64,000 nt of DNA from Blakeslea trispora (Eukaryota > Mucoromycota > Mucoromycetes > Mucorales > Choanephoraceae): the NCBI GenBank assembly GCA_025331445.1, contig JAIWNE010000099.1:1-64000 (forward strand), written 5' to 3'. Under the pieces are notes generated by a model that was given only the letters and a program-made list of their open reading frames with translations, was not told the DNA's origin and did no database searches. Shown here in pieces: positions 11,753 to 22,001 of the stretch (positions are counted from its first letter, which is position 1; every line of letters begins with the position of its first letter). The translations under genes and the position numbers were made by a program.

Positions 11753-13137
11753 TCATTCCATGTGATTTCTAAGATTATCGAACTCGCTGTTTGGATAATC
11801 CAGATGATTTTCAGTTTGATCGTTCTGTCCGCCAAAGGATTCATATACTGTATTGACAAGATTTTGAGGACTATCAGGATCATGATCTGCACTAAGTTCC
11901 CAGAACATACAGCCTCCTAAACCTCTTTGTTGAACATAATCACATTTGCCAGCAACAGCCTGTGGATTGTCGTAAGTAATGAACTCTCGAGTATCGGGAT
12001 CGTAAGACCATGATGCCATTTTTTCATGATCATAATATTCTGTTGCACCAGGCTTTGGAAGACATTTGTAGTCAAACTGACCCTCTTCCCATGTGCCTTC
12101 AGGTATGCCTTCGAATGAGCATTCTGGACCATCTGTGTTTGAGAAACCACGACCGTACATGGGAAGGCCTAGCACTATTTTGTGAGATGGTATAAATTGA
12201 AGATAATGGTTGACAGCTTGTTCGGTATTCAAAGCGCCACCAAACATAGCAGCCTGATGTCCCGTTTGTGCGTCCCAAGAACCTACATAGTCATACGCCA
12301 TAAGATAAAACAGGTCTACATAGGGTTGCATCTCTGCCAAACGAAGCTTTTGGTAATGCTCTGTCCCACATGGAACAGCAACAGTGAGAAGCAAGCGTGA
12401 TTGGTCTAAATGCCCGCATTGCTGCTGATACATGTCTAATGCAATGCGCACATCATACAACAAGTGAACGTAATAAAAAGCTTCTTCATCATCTTTTGGA
12501 TATTCCCAATCAATATCTAGGCCATCTAGCCCTAAGTCAGATATCAACTTGATACTACTTTCAACAAATCGCTGTCGCTTTTCAGGATCGCAGGCAACAA
12601 CAGCAAAGTTCTTGGACCAAGTCCAACCTCCAACACTTAGTGATACTTTTAAATGGCGATACTTTTGCTTCAACAGATAAAACTGTTTGAAATTTCCATA
12701 AAGGTTATTTCCCTGATCGTTCCAACTATCTACTTCTCCGTTTACGCACTCATCTGTGTAGAATATGAGAATACTGTTATTGTTTAGTAACAAAGAGCTG
12801 TACTAACCCTCAGGAAAATGTTTTTCCTTGTCTGCATATGCGTCCTACAATAACATTTAGACAGCCTTTCTTTTTCGCCTTTGAGAAAACTATCATTGAA
12901 CATACCCCAAGAACCACCTCTCCATCCTCCTGCAAATTTGCAAATGCATAAAGAATATGTGTGAGCTTGTCGGCTTGTTTAGCCACATCAACTACATTGT
13001 ATTTTCTGTCGTATATGCCCCTGTTTTTATACATAGAATTTCAATGAAATAGTCACTCTCCATGACTAAAACGCTTACCAGTTTGCAAAGTACCCAGCAA
13101 TTACTGGACCATTAGTAGCTGGAGGAGGAGTTGTCAT
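11753..13137 (-). CDS. GH18 chitinase, no signal peptide
   Basis: Four exons on the minus strand keep phase: 13079-13137, 12906-13020, 12808-12844 (37 nt), 11753-12753; 403 aa. The GH18 TIM barrel covers nearly the whole protein: GYFANW at beta-1, SLSVGGW (about 108-114) at the SxGG motif, and DGLDIDWE (147-154) holding the catalytic DxxDxDxE with acid Glu154. MAYDY, GLPMYGRGF and FWELSADH follow. The protein starts MTTPPPPATNGPVIAGYF with no signal peptide and lacks chitin-binding, Ser/Thr-rich or GPI segments. It therefore resembles the cytosolic ChiB/group A (class V) chitinases linked to autolysis and remodelling. The chitotriosidase-like insertion domain (GRGF...EEGQFDYKCL) is present. 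All active-site residues look intact. Confidence 0.92.
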
Positions 13138-13974
13138 GTTTCGTTTTTCTTGTCGAGAAAGTAAAGAAAAGAACTCTTTTGTCAATTCATTTGCGTCTAT
13201 AAATTTGATTCAAAGTCCTCAGTGACCACAACAATCGGGAATAAGAATTAGTAAAAGTTTTTGTTACTTATCTGATAGCTTTTACTTCATTTTTGGCTGT
13301 ATTAGAGGCTTGACCTACTCTTGACAAGATGCTTACATTAGCAATTGAACCCTCTTTTGGCTTTTGGTAAATAAATATATAAAAAAAAAGCATAATGGTG
13401 ATTGGTATCGATTTATCCTGAGAAAGAATAGTGCCAGAAACTAGTTGTTGACAAACACCCTATCATTATCTAGAAGAAATCTATAAATAGCATTGTTTCT
13501 GTTTTGTGGATTATGGCTACACGTTATTTTGATGCCATTGTTGCAATACTGAAGAATAGCCTGAAGCATTACAACTTCCTTTGTTAGTTATCATGAAGAT
13601 GATGGCTTTGTAAAAAGTAGCTAGTTAGCACAATAATGACACCTAACAGACAACAAGTACTTGGCAAGTATATTGGGAGGGACTATAGAGAGCTTTTGAT
13701 TTTTTTGAAAAAAAGTGTCAGCTTCCAAATTGCTCAGGGCAGCTGTGTCATGACAATAAAAAAATGCTGGCTTACTATTGGATCGCTTTTCTAAATGTTG
13801 TGCTATAGGTCACCATCTGCAGCTGTACAACAAAGAAAACAACAAAGCTGACACATGAGTTATTTCATGTCATTTAATCTCAACCAATAACACAATCAGC
13901 ATGAGTATATATTCTTTGCATCAAACATTGTATTCCTTTTTCCCATCTATTTTTCTTCTGTGTAGCTATATATC
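13138..13974. other. Bidirectional promoter region, chitinase and methyltransferase
   Basis: About 840 nt separate the two divergent start codons. No ORF of note. Promoter-like elements for the methyltransferase are annotated separately. A CTATAAATAG sequence near 13485 could be a second TATA-like element, but it is about 490 nt from the nearest start on that strand. Confidence 0.55.
13884..13910 (+). promoter_or_regulatory. CCAAT box and TATA-like element
   Basis: CCAAT at 13884-13888 and TATATA at 13905-13910 lie 91 and 70 nt before the methyltransferase ATG, in the order and spacing of a fungal core promoter. Called by sequence only. Confidence 0.5.
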
Positions 13975-14834
13975 ATGTCAATTCAAGATAGCTGGTCTGC
14001 TTCAAATTATGCAAAACACGCTTCTTTTGTACCAAAGCTAGGCTCTGTTATCCTTGATATGCTTAATCCTCAACCAAACGAGCGTGTACTTGATTTTGGT
14101 TGTGGCGATGGTTTACTGACAGAGGTACTGGCAGCACGTTGTCAAACTGTAACAGGAATCGATTCAAGTGAAGCCATGGTTCAAGCAGCTAAAAAGCAGC
14201 AACAGGCAAACAATGCTTCGTATCATGTTGTTGATGGATACCATTTGGATCAATGGTTCGATGAGCATGCAGACAGTAATTCTCTATATGATGCTGTTTT
14301 CTCAAACGCCACACTTCACTGGTTGAAAAAAGATCCAGCCAAAGCCATCAAAAGTATTCATCATGTGTTGAAGCCTAAGGGTCGTTTTGTCGCAGAGTTT
14401 GGTGGGTTTATGAATGTTGGTGGTAAGTAGGCATGGCAAAGTAAATAGTTCACGTGAACTAACTATGAAGAATCAAATCATGTAAAGAAATTCATGCTGC
14501 TCTCATAGCTGGTCTGTGTAAGCGAGGTTTTGATGGTAAAGCTCTTTCACCTTGGTATTTCCCATCTGCAGAAAGCTATAGTCAACTTCTTGAGCAGAAT
14601 GGATTCAAGGTAGCTGAAGCAAATCTGATACCTCGCGCAACTTTGTTGGATACAGATATAGCTGGTTGGATTGAGACATTTGGCTTTGAATTTCTAAAAC
14701 CCTTATCGAGTGATGAAGAGCGTAAGAAATTGACTCAAGAAGTTCAAGCCCAGCTTCAGCCCTGTTACCAGAGAGAGGATGGCAAGTGGTTTGTGATGTA
14801 TACTCGTCTACGTGTTGTTGCAATCAAAGATTGA
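13975..14834 (+). CDS. Class I SAM-dependent methyltransferase (Tam/UbiE-like)
   Basis: Two exons, 13975-14422 and 14488-14834; 264 aa. The acceptor TGTAAAG at 14487 is chosen because the following EIHAALIAGLCKRGF continues the family helix; the later CATAG acceptor would delete it. SAM motif I is RVLDFGCGDGLLTE (about 37-50), with the acidic residue in TGIDSSEAM. Motif IV (YDAVFSNATLHWL) and the PKGRFVAEFGG strand follow. The order and the NATLHWL motif resemble trans-aconitate 2-methyltransferase and related small-molecule O-methyltransferases. The substrate is not predictable from sequence. It is divergent to the chitinase gene. Confidence 0.85.
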
Positions 14835-15177
14835 AGCGAGCGACTGGCAATACCATCAAAAATACTAAAAGTAAGCGCAAACAACTGGAATGAATGCGTG
14901 CTGCTTGATTTGATTGTATCGTTACAATAAAAAGGAAAAAGTAGACAAGACATTGCTTTAGATACAAATATAAACACAAACATGAACGTAAAAGACAAAT
15001 AAAAACAAATAAAAGATCAAGGTTTGGAGTAGCCATACAGGACTTTTTCCATAGCTATTAGCAAGATTGAGGCATAAATAGTTAAAAGAGAGAGACAGTG
15101 CATGTTGCTTGCCAGACAATGTGAAAATGGCAGTAGAATAAAGCAAATCAGTAATATATTAAAAAGATAAGGTGTCC

Positions 15178-15260
15178 TAAAAAACAGTCACCACCCGCTT
15201 AAATTCGAGTTGTAAAAAACAGTCACCGCCCGCTTAAAATTGAATCGTAAAAAACAGTCA
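15178..15260. repeat. 35-bp tandem repeat, about 2.4 copies
   Basis: TAAAAAACAGTCA begins at 15178, 15213 and 15248, an exact 35-nt period. The first two units continue with CC(A/G)CCCGCTTAAA and then diverge. The third is cut short after CAGTCACTC. Confidence 0.9.
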
Positions 15261-15332
15261 CTCAAAACAAAATTCAATCATGCATAAATAATGAGCTTCA
15301 AGCAGCAACAAATTATGAGCTATAAACCAGCT

Positions 15333-15366
15333 GGGAGGGGGTTTGGGGGAGGGTTGTCCCTCCCCC
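15333..15366. repeat. G/C hairpin, copy 1
   Basis: GGGGGAGGG (15345-15353) and CCCTCCCCC (15358-15366) form a perfect 9-bp stem with a TTGT loop. Another G run (GGGAGGGGG) precedes it, so a G-quadruplex is an alternative fold. Confidence 0.85.
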
Positions 15367-15417
15367 ATGCGCACAGTCAGCACCAATTAGGATCAGTAGA
15401 TTAAGCCTTAGCTAGAT

Positions 15418-15453
15418 GGGAGGGGGTTCGAGGGGGAGGGTCGTCCCTCCCCC
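15418..15453. repeat. G/C hairpin, copy 2
   Basis: The same 9-bp stem as copy 1, at 15432-15440 and 15445-15453, with a TCGT loop and the same preceding GGGAGGGGG run. The two copies are 87 nt apart and differ at loop and spacer bases while the stems are unchanged. Confidence 0.85.
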
Positions 15454-16042
15454 TCACGCGAAGCCAGTATGATCCTCTCAACACTCAGTATATTAGAGAC
15501 ATTGCAAGAGAATTGAGTAATGAACATTCTATGAGGTTTGATTGGGGCTAAATGAAATGTGTTTGCTATCATTATGTTCCTTTGATGTGGATTTGGGAAA
15601 GATTTTTTGGCAGTAATAAAATTCAAATTGTGTTATTGTACGAGTAAGTCAATTTTAAGTTCTTTGCAACCAGAACCATTATAAGTTGCAAATCTTCTCA
15701 AGCGAGCGCTGGCCCTTTCAAAGAGTTTCAAAGTGTATTAGAACATAGATTTACTATTTGTGCTTCACTTCAGTTGTTGCAAGCCTTGATCTATGCTTTG
15801 GTATTAATTGATTTGGTTCCTGCACTTTCCAAAATTAGGACGGTCCGTATCATTCGATTGAATCTGCTATTCCCTTAGATAATTCGAGTCTTAAGTTTAG
15901 GTGGATTTTTATTTTTGAAAGCAAGCATGGATTGTTGCTTTTGAAAGACTCACTCATATTTGATCCCATCTGATTTAGCTATGAACCAATTATTAGGATA
16001 AGCTCAAGTCTTTCTCACTGCCCCGGGACACATGTTTTTTTT

Positions 16043-16275
16043 ACCAAAGCGACGGTTTAAAATACACGAAGCGCAGCGAAGGGGTTATTTTATACCATAG
16101 CGAAGGTTCAAAAAAAAATATGGGTGGGGCCCCCACATTGATCTTCTCATCGAATTAGTTGGCCTGCGGCAGCACGAGCATGTTGCAAAGCGAAGCGTTC
16201 TGAACCATAATGAAGGTCAAGAAAATTAACCGAAGCGCAGCGGAGGTGCTAATTTTATTACCGCAATGGAGGTTT
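16043..16275. repeat. Dispersed ACC...GGT motif and CGAAGCGCAGCG repeat
   Basis: Four related 14-16 nt blocks of the form ACC(A)(A/T)A(A/G)(C/T)GA(A/C)GGT lie at 16043, 16094, 16204 and 16260. The first two and the last two pairs each flank a copy of CGAAGCGCAGCG(A/G)AGG, at 16067 and 16231. The whole is a diverged two-fold repeat about 164 nt apart. A GTGGGG-C-CCCCAC inverted repeat (16124-16136) sits between the copies. Confidence 0.8.
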
Positions 16276-16455
16276 AGATTGTAAAATGCTCGTATTTTCT
16301 GAAAAAGGTCTATATATAATATTTATTACAAAGAGAAACAAGTCTTTTGACTTGCTAATTTTATAGTGTGTTGGTAATTAAAAAAAGAAATGAACAAATG
16401 AAGGGATTTTTAAAATAATATGTTCAACAGTATACAGGGAAAAAAATTATACAAT

Positions 16456-18751
16456 TTAATCAACTTCTTCCATCTTGGAGACTTCGGCATTGTCTTCAGC
16501 GACAGCTTCAGCAACGGGTTCGTCAACGGTAGCGATTTCGTCTTCGTCAATAGAGAGACCAAGGGAAACCATACGGTTGATACGGGTAGCGAAAGAGCTA
16601 GGGTCATCAAGAGAGAAACCAGAGGTCAACAAAGAGGTTTCGTACAACAAGGTGACAAGGTCCTTAGCAGTACGGTCGTTGGCGTCAGCAGAGATCTTGG
16701 ACTTGAGAGCCTTGATGATGGGGTGAGTAGGGTTAAGTTCAAGAGTCTTCTTGGAGGCCATGTAGCTGGACATAGATGAATCACGGAGAGCTTGAGCCTT
16801 CATGATACGTTCCATGTTGGCAGACCAACCGAATTGACCAGTGGTCAAAACACAGGGAGAGTCAGTCAACATGGCGGAAAGGACAACCTTTTCGACCTTG
16901 TCACCGAGGATATCTTTAACAGACTTACAGAGATCTTCGAATTCGACCTTTTCGGCTTCACGAGCCTTCTTTTCTTCCTCATCTTCTTCAAGTTCAAGAC
17001 CATCCTTGGTGATACAAACCAACTTCTTGTCTTCGTATTCCTTGAGTTGAGTGGTAGCGTATTCATCAATGGGGTCAGTCATCAAAAGAACTTCAATACC
17101 CTTCTTCTTGAAACCTTCGAGGAAAGGAGAGTTTTCAACAGCAGCACGAGATTCACCAGTGATGTAGTAGATGTTCTTTTGCTTCTCAGGCATACGAGTA
17201 ACGTAGTCCTTGAAGGAGGTCATTTCATCACCAGACTTGGTAGAGTGGTAACGCAACAAATCGGCGAGCTTACCACGGTTTTGAGAGTCTTCGTGAATAC
17301 CCAACTTGATGTTCTTGCTGAAAGCTTCGTAGAACTTGTCGAAGTTTTCCTTGTCTTCAGCAATTTCTTGGAACATTTCAAGACACTTCTTGACCAAGTT
17401 CTTACGGATGACCTTCAAGATCTTGTTTTGTTGGAGCATTTCACGAGAAATGTTAAGAGGGAGATCTTCAGAGTCGACAACACCCTTGACGAAGTTGAGC
17501 CATTCAGGGATCAAGTCTTCACAGTCATCCATGATGAAGACACGACGGACGTAAAGCTTGATGTTGTTTCTCTTCTTCTTGGTTTCGAACATATCGAAAG
17601 GAGCACGCTTGGGAATGTAGAGGATAGCACGGAATTCGAGTTGACCTTCAACAGAGAAGTGCTTGACAGCCAAGTGGTCTTCCCAGTCGTTGGTAAGAGC
17701 CTTGTAGAATTCAGCATATTCTTCAGACTTGACATCTTCAGGGTTACGAGTCCAGAGAGGCTTGGTCTTGTTAAGTTCTTCGTTTTCAGTAACGGTTTCC
17801 TTAACAGTCTTCTTCTTCTTTTCATCCTTCTTGTCATCTTCATCAGTGACTTCTTCAATCTTGGCACCTTCTTCAGAAGCAACTTCTTCTTCGTCATCGG
17901 AGACTTCCTTTTCAACTTCCTTTTCAACAACGAGTTGGATAGGGTAAGAGATGAATTCGGAGTGCTTCTTGACGATGTCCTTAATCTTCTTTTCATCAAG
18001 GTATTCAAGCTATAAAAGAAGTCAAGTAAGTTTTCTGATAAATAATAATAGAGCTACGCCCCCTCCCTTTTAATTTTTTGTAATAATTTTTTCCTGTTTT
18101 TTTTAAAAAAAAAAGAGAAAAGAAAATACTTACTTGGTCTTCCTTCATGAAGAGACGCATTTCAGTACCACGACCAAGAGAAGGGTTGACAGTATCACGG
18201 GTGATGGTGAAAGAACCGCCAGCAGCAGATTCCCAAATGTATTGTTCGTCATCGTTGTGCTTGGTGATGACTTGAACCTTATCAGCAACAAGGTAAGCAG
18301 AGTAGAAACCGACACCGAATTGACCAATCATGGAGATATCAGCACCAGAAGAGAGAGCTTCCATGAAAGCCTTGGTACCAGACTTGGCAATAGTACCCAA
18401 GTTGTTAACCAAATCGGCCTTGGTCAAACCAATACCAGTATCACGGATAGACAAGATGTTGTTTTCCTTGTCAGGGGTGATACGGATGTAGAGATCCTTT
18501 TCAGCATCGAGAACAGAGGGATCAGTCAAAGATTGGTAACGGATCTTGTCCAAAGCATCAGAAGAGTTGGAGATCAATTCACGCAAGAAGATTTCCTAAA
18601 GAGACAAGACATTACAATGTTAGTTTTGTCGCGTAAAAAAAGACGCATTATTGATATTTATTACCTTGTTAGAATAGAAAGTGTTGATGATCAAACTCAT
18701 CAACTGAGAAATCTCAGCTTGGAAGGAAAAGGTCTCGGTTTCAGCAGACAT
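16456..18751 (-). CDS. HSP90: Heat shock protein 90, cytosolic
   Basis: Three exons on the minus strand: 18665-18751, 18134-18595, 16456-18009; 700 aa. The N-terminal ATPase domain has [22 protein letters not shown] and [16 protein letters not shown] charged Glu/Lys linker follows (about 215-260). The middle domain contains [13 protein letters not shown] and the catalytic-loop region. The C-terminus ends exactly in MEEVD, the TPR-cochaperone docking motif, so this is the cytosolic and not the ER or mitochondrial form. It folds kinases, receptors and other clients together with Hsp70. Codon use is strongly biased (CTT/CTC, GGT, AAG), as for a highly expressed gene. Its promoter must fit in the 154 bp before the next gene or extend into that gene's 3' end. 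Confidence 0.98.
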
Positions 18752-18905
18752 CTTGTAGGAATATACAATGAAGAAAGGGAAAAAAAGAGGTCTTTATTAT
18801 CACATTTTACTTTTTATAATGATTTTTTTCTTGTTATGGAACAACATGGAAATTCACTGAGTTCACAAGTCACATTTTCTTTCTCGCAAGTTCCATTTGA
18901 GGAGT

Positions 18906-19607
18906 TTAATTTGCATCGTACCAAATAGTACCCTCATGTTTGCCACCATTATATTTTTCAAGTAAGCCTTCAACAAACGTTTCCCTAATAAAGCAGTCCA
19001 ACACATCGGGTATTGATAACGTGTAATCTCTCCAGAAGCTAGCACCTGGATCATTGCTATGCCTGCCAATAGCATGTAATACAAAATCTGGAGATCTGTG
19101 CGTGTGACTGTTTTAAAGGTAGATTAAGATCCTGTCAACTTTTACTATTTCTGTCATTTACCCAAATATTTGTCCTAAACCAAATTTATGTTTTTCAATT
19201 AATTCTAGCACACTATCATCTTTGACAGCCAAAATAGACTCAGCTTCATAAGCAAGCTTGTCCCCAAAATACATGATGATTTTTCTTTCAAACTGCATAG
19301 AACGACCATCTGCACTAGGCATAGCATTATTTCTCACGATTTCGACTCGACTAGGCACATTGTAATAAGCTGAAAGTATACGCTGTAAGTTGCCTGTTGC
19401 CTGTAACAAAATGCGCTCTAAAGGTGAAAAAGATTCCGGTAATCGCACAAAAACATTTTTGGACGATACTGAGAAAGAAAACAAAATTTGATATTACAAT
19501 ATGTTACTATGTAATGTTTGATAAGGCAATTTACATTCTTCTGTGAATTGAAAAGGGATTCTTTTGTAATGCTCTGTATCTACTGGATCTGGAAGCGCCT
19601 TTGTCAT
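18906..19607 (-). CDS. Chorismate-lyase-like (DUF98-type) fungal protein
   Basis: Three exons on the minus strand keep phase: 19535-19607, 19162-19468, 18906-19107; 193 aa. The central motif LERILLQATGNLQRILSAYYN with RVEIVRNN, then FERKIIM, and GLGQIF, resembles the UbiC/UTRA chorismate-lyase fold. The last exon has SFWRDYTLS and a short C-terminus, as in a conserved but uncharacterised fungal family recalled from sequence pattern. Catalysis is not established; eukaryotes do not use chorismate lyase for ubiquinone. An in-frame upstream ATG at 19682 would add a hydrophobic N-terminus (FSFIFFLFLLTLPF). That could be a signal peptide or simply pyrimidine-rich leader, so ATG 19607 is preferred with reserve. 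Confidence 0.6.
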
Positions 19608-19767
19608 TTTTGTTGAATCAATCAATTTACAGAAGGGAAGAGTGAGTAGGAAAAGGAAAAAAATAAAAGAAAAAGAGAACATTGGCCCATGTCTTTATTG
19701 TTATACAAAAAAAACTGAGTATTAAATACAATAGCAGTTTCTTTTTTACTATGCAAAAGATCCGATA

Positions 19768-20895
19768 TCAATGGAAGGAGGAACTGCGTGTAGGATCATC
19801 AAGGATGCAGCGGAATTGGGACGGCATACTTTTAGTATCGAATGGTTTTATGAGTTGATCATTGAAATCATTGTTTATATCTTGCATATTGTCTTCGAGT
19901 GCCTTAAAAGGTGCAGTATCAAAGCTTGATAAGGTACTATGAGGATCATTAATGAATCGATTTTGTTGACATGAAGAAATAGGAGACTTCGCATGTTCCA
20001 GCGAGGGCGTGCTAAGCAATTGACTGTAAGGAGTAGATTCAAGCTCATGATGAATTAAATTGTTTCCAGAAAGATCAAATTCATAGTTGTACAGATTCAG
20101 ATTGCTTGTTAAATCATCAAATGACCGAGAATAGAGTTGATAGGATAAGTCTAATTGGCTTAGGTATCCTTCATAAGGCATGTAGTTGTAATTGAGTGCT
20201 GCATCTGTAATTCCATGATGCATTGTAGTGTTGGGGAAAGCCAGGGCATGTTCATATGTATCATAAGACCAATTTTGAGATGCTTCAGAGTAGACAAGAT
20301 GGTCATTGTAGATTTGACTATCTTCATATACAGCATGATCTTTGGAGAAAGGTGTGCTATCGTTACAGGTCTCAACCAGTTTGGGCGGTACACTATTTGA
20401 CAACGTGTCTTTGTCAGTAAGAAGGCTATCTTTTGGTCTTCTTAAATAGGGCTTTCTAGTCTTTTTGGGATTCTTCAGCTTTGGACTGAAAACATAGTCA
20501 GGATATCTATATTGATTGTTAAGCGCTTTGTACTAATGACATGAATGGATCATTATGTTCATTTACTTTTTCGAATGTTCGGCCTTTGCTGTTGCAGCCT
20601 TTTTAACAAAAATATCTTTATCCATAGGATCAGCAGTGCGCCACCATTTTGCAGTAATCCTCGAAATATCTCTATGGTTTGCTGTAGGACAGAATTTTCG
20701 AATGATGGCTTGCTTCTCGGTTCTGAATGAGATAAAGCTATTGACTGGACGAGGAATATGACCTGGTTTGATTTCGCGAGATCTCTTTTTTCTTATTCTC
20801 TTAGTTGGACCATGTAAATCAGATTCGTATAAATCAATGATATCTTGCATTTGGGATTCATTGAAAAACTTGGAAAGCTCGTTATGATCCAGCAT
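19768..20895 (-). CDS. HMG-box (MATA-type) transcription factor
   Basis: Two exons on the minus strand, 20567-20895 and 19768-20506, joined by a 60-nt intron ending AATATAG; 355 aa. This acceptor restores the family's YPDY motif directly after the HMG box, while earlier AGs break frame. The HMG box (about 47-118) begins IPRPVNSFISFR and continues through RDISRITAKWW to KAEHSKKYPDY, the pattern of fungal mating-type and Ste11-like HMG proteins. A basic cluster (KRIRKKRSR) before the box is a probable nuclear signal. The C-terminal ~220 residues are Tyr/Ser/Asn-rich without domains. Neighbours are not the triose-phosphate transporter and RNA helicase that flank the Mucorales sex locus, so it is probably not sexM/sexP. 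Confidence 0.85.
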
Positions 20896-21283
20896 AACTG
20901 CAATAGTTGAAATGAGTGTAATGAGTAAAGAGGGGGGATAGGTTGAAAAGGAAAGGAAAGGTTGGTAGAACACAAAGCATTGCTCATTCACCTTTATATT
21001 CCAATTCATTGATTTTAAAATAGCCAACTTTGGATGAAAACAAAAACACAAATTGAACGAAACAATGAAATATGAGCTCTTTCTCCTCCCTCCCTCCTTT
21101 TTTTTATTCCAATATGTTCATTCAAAGAACAATAGCTTATGTACTTATTTGTACATGTATATAAACATAGATACGTATTCATCACGCATATTGACTAGTA
21201 CTCAAGATGCGAAAGCAGACAAAATAATACAGAGAAAAAAAGAGGAAAATAGATATAAAAAAAAGGAAGTTTTATTGTTGCAT
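20896..21283. other. Intergenic region, HMG gene promoter and uL29 3' end
   Basis: About 390 nt. The uL29 mRNA end probably uses an AATAAA at about 21269-21275 (minus strand). An AG just before 20896 could close a 5'-UTR intron of the HMG gene. Nothing else was seen. Confidence 0.5.
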
Positions 21284-22001
21284 TTAAGCCTTGACAGCGT
21301 ACTTGCGGATAGGGAAGTAAGCTTCCTTCTTTTGTTGACGAACAGTCTTCTTGGACTTTTCGAAAGGAGTCAAAGCTCTACGCATAGCACGGGTCTTCTT
21401 GACACGGAGGTCAAGAGGAGTGAAGCGCTTCTTTTGGTAGAAGAGACGAAGTTGTTCGCGTTGAGTTTGGTTGATGACAGTCAAAACACGGGCAACGTTC
21501 TTACGAGCTTCACCACTATAGACGTATATGGTTAGTTTTGAAAGGCGCTGACCTCGTTACAAACTTACACTTCTTGGGCTCTACCGCCGGCGACCTTTTG
21601 AACACGGATAGCAGCGAGTTGTTGCTTTTGTTCATCGAGAACCTTGAGGAGTTCGGCCTTGTTCTTGTTGCGGAGTTCGTGAGCTTTGATGGCAGCCTGT
21701 ATAAACAAGAACATGCATAAACAGGTACATGTGTATATGAGTAAAACGATCCTTCTAAAAGTGTCTAACCCTTATTTTTGATTCTCTCTCTCTATTCCTC
21801 TATCTCATCAAATTCAAATAGTTCAAGCATCGCTCAGTCATTCCATTCTGATCAAAATGCTGTTTCGAGCAAATGTCAAAATAACAAAGTCTAATATCAT
21901 TTCATAACAATATGCGAGAAGCAAAGAGTGCTGATGCTGTATGAATTTGTACTGTCGATGGATTGAACTATAAGAACGATGGATGATCAGGATCTTACCA
22001 T
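21284..22001 (-). CDS. RPL35: 60S ribosomal protein uL29 (L35)
   Basis: Three exons on the minus strand: 21999-22001, 21569-21696, 21284-21515; 120 aa. The first coding exon is only the ATG, followed by a 302-nt intron, long for this window. The protein has the eukaryotic L35 signature [19 protein letters not shown], the helix [15 protein letters not shown], and [14 protein letters not shown], ending IRKYAVKA. uL29 sits at the peptide exit tunnel and contacts SRP and NAC. The intron contains TAACCCTTAT (21766-21775), the reverse complement of a 10-mer also found in the shared upstream region. Divergent to eL43. Confidence 0.97.

Larger units (their letters stand above)
14835..16455. other. 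Gene-free region with accessory repeats
   Basis: About 1.6 kb between the methyltransferase and the HSP90 stop. No coding potential was found. It contains a 35-bp tandem repeat, two G/C hairpins, a dispersed ACC...GGT motif and a GTGGGG/CCCCAC inverted repeat, each listed separately. Patches here are clearly more G/C-rich than their surroundings, suggesting inserted or decayed mobile DNA. Confidence 0.6.

Noticed and set aside
16792..18015. 407-codon plus-strand frame antisense to HSP90
   Set aside because: It mirrors the HSP90 coding exon; strong codon bias of HSP90 removes antisense stops. The predicted protein (Leu/Val/Phe-rich) has no domain.
18134..18928. 264-codon plus-strand frame antisense to HSP90 exon 2
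   Set aside because: Same cause as the other HSP90 shadow; it crosses an HSP90 intron and the next gene without any promoter.
21697..21998. C/D snoRNA in the long uL29 intron
   Set aside because: ATGATAT and CTGA sequences lie about 70 nt apart, but box C has mismatches and there is no clear terminal stem or guide.
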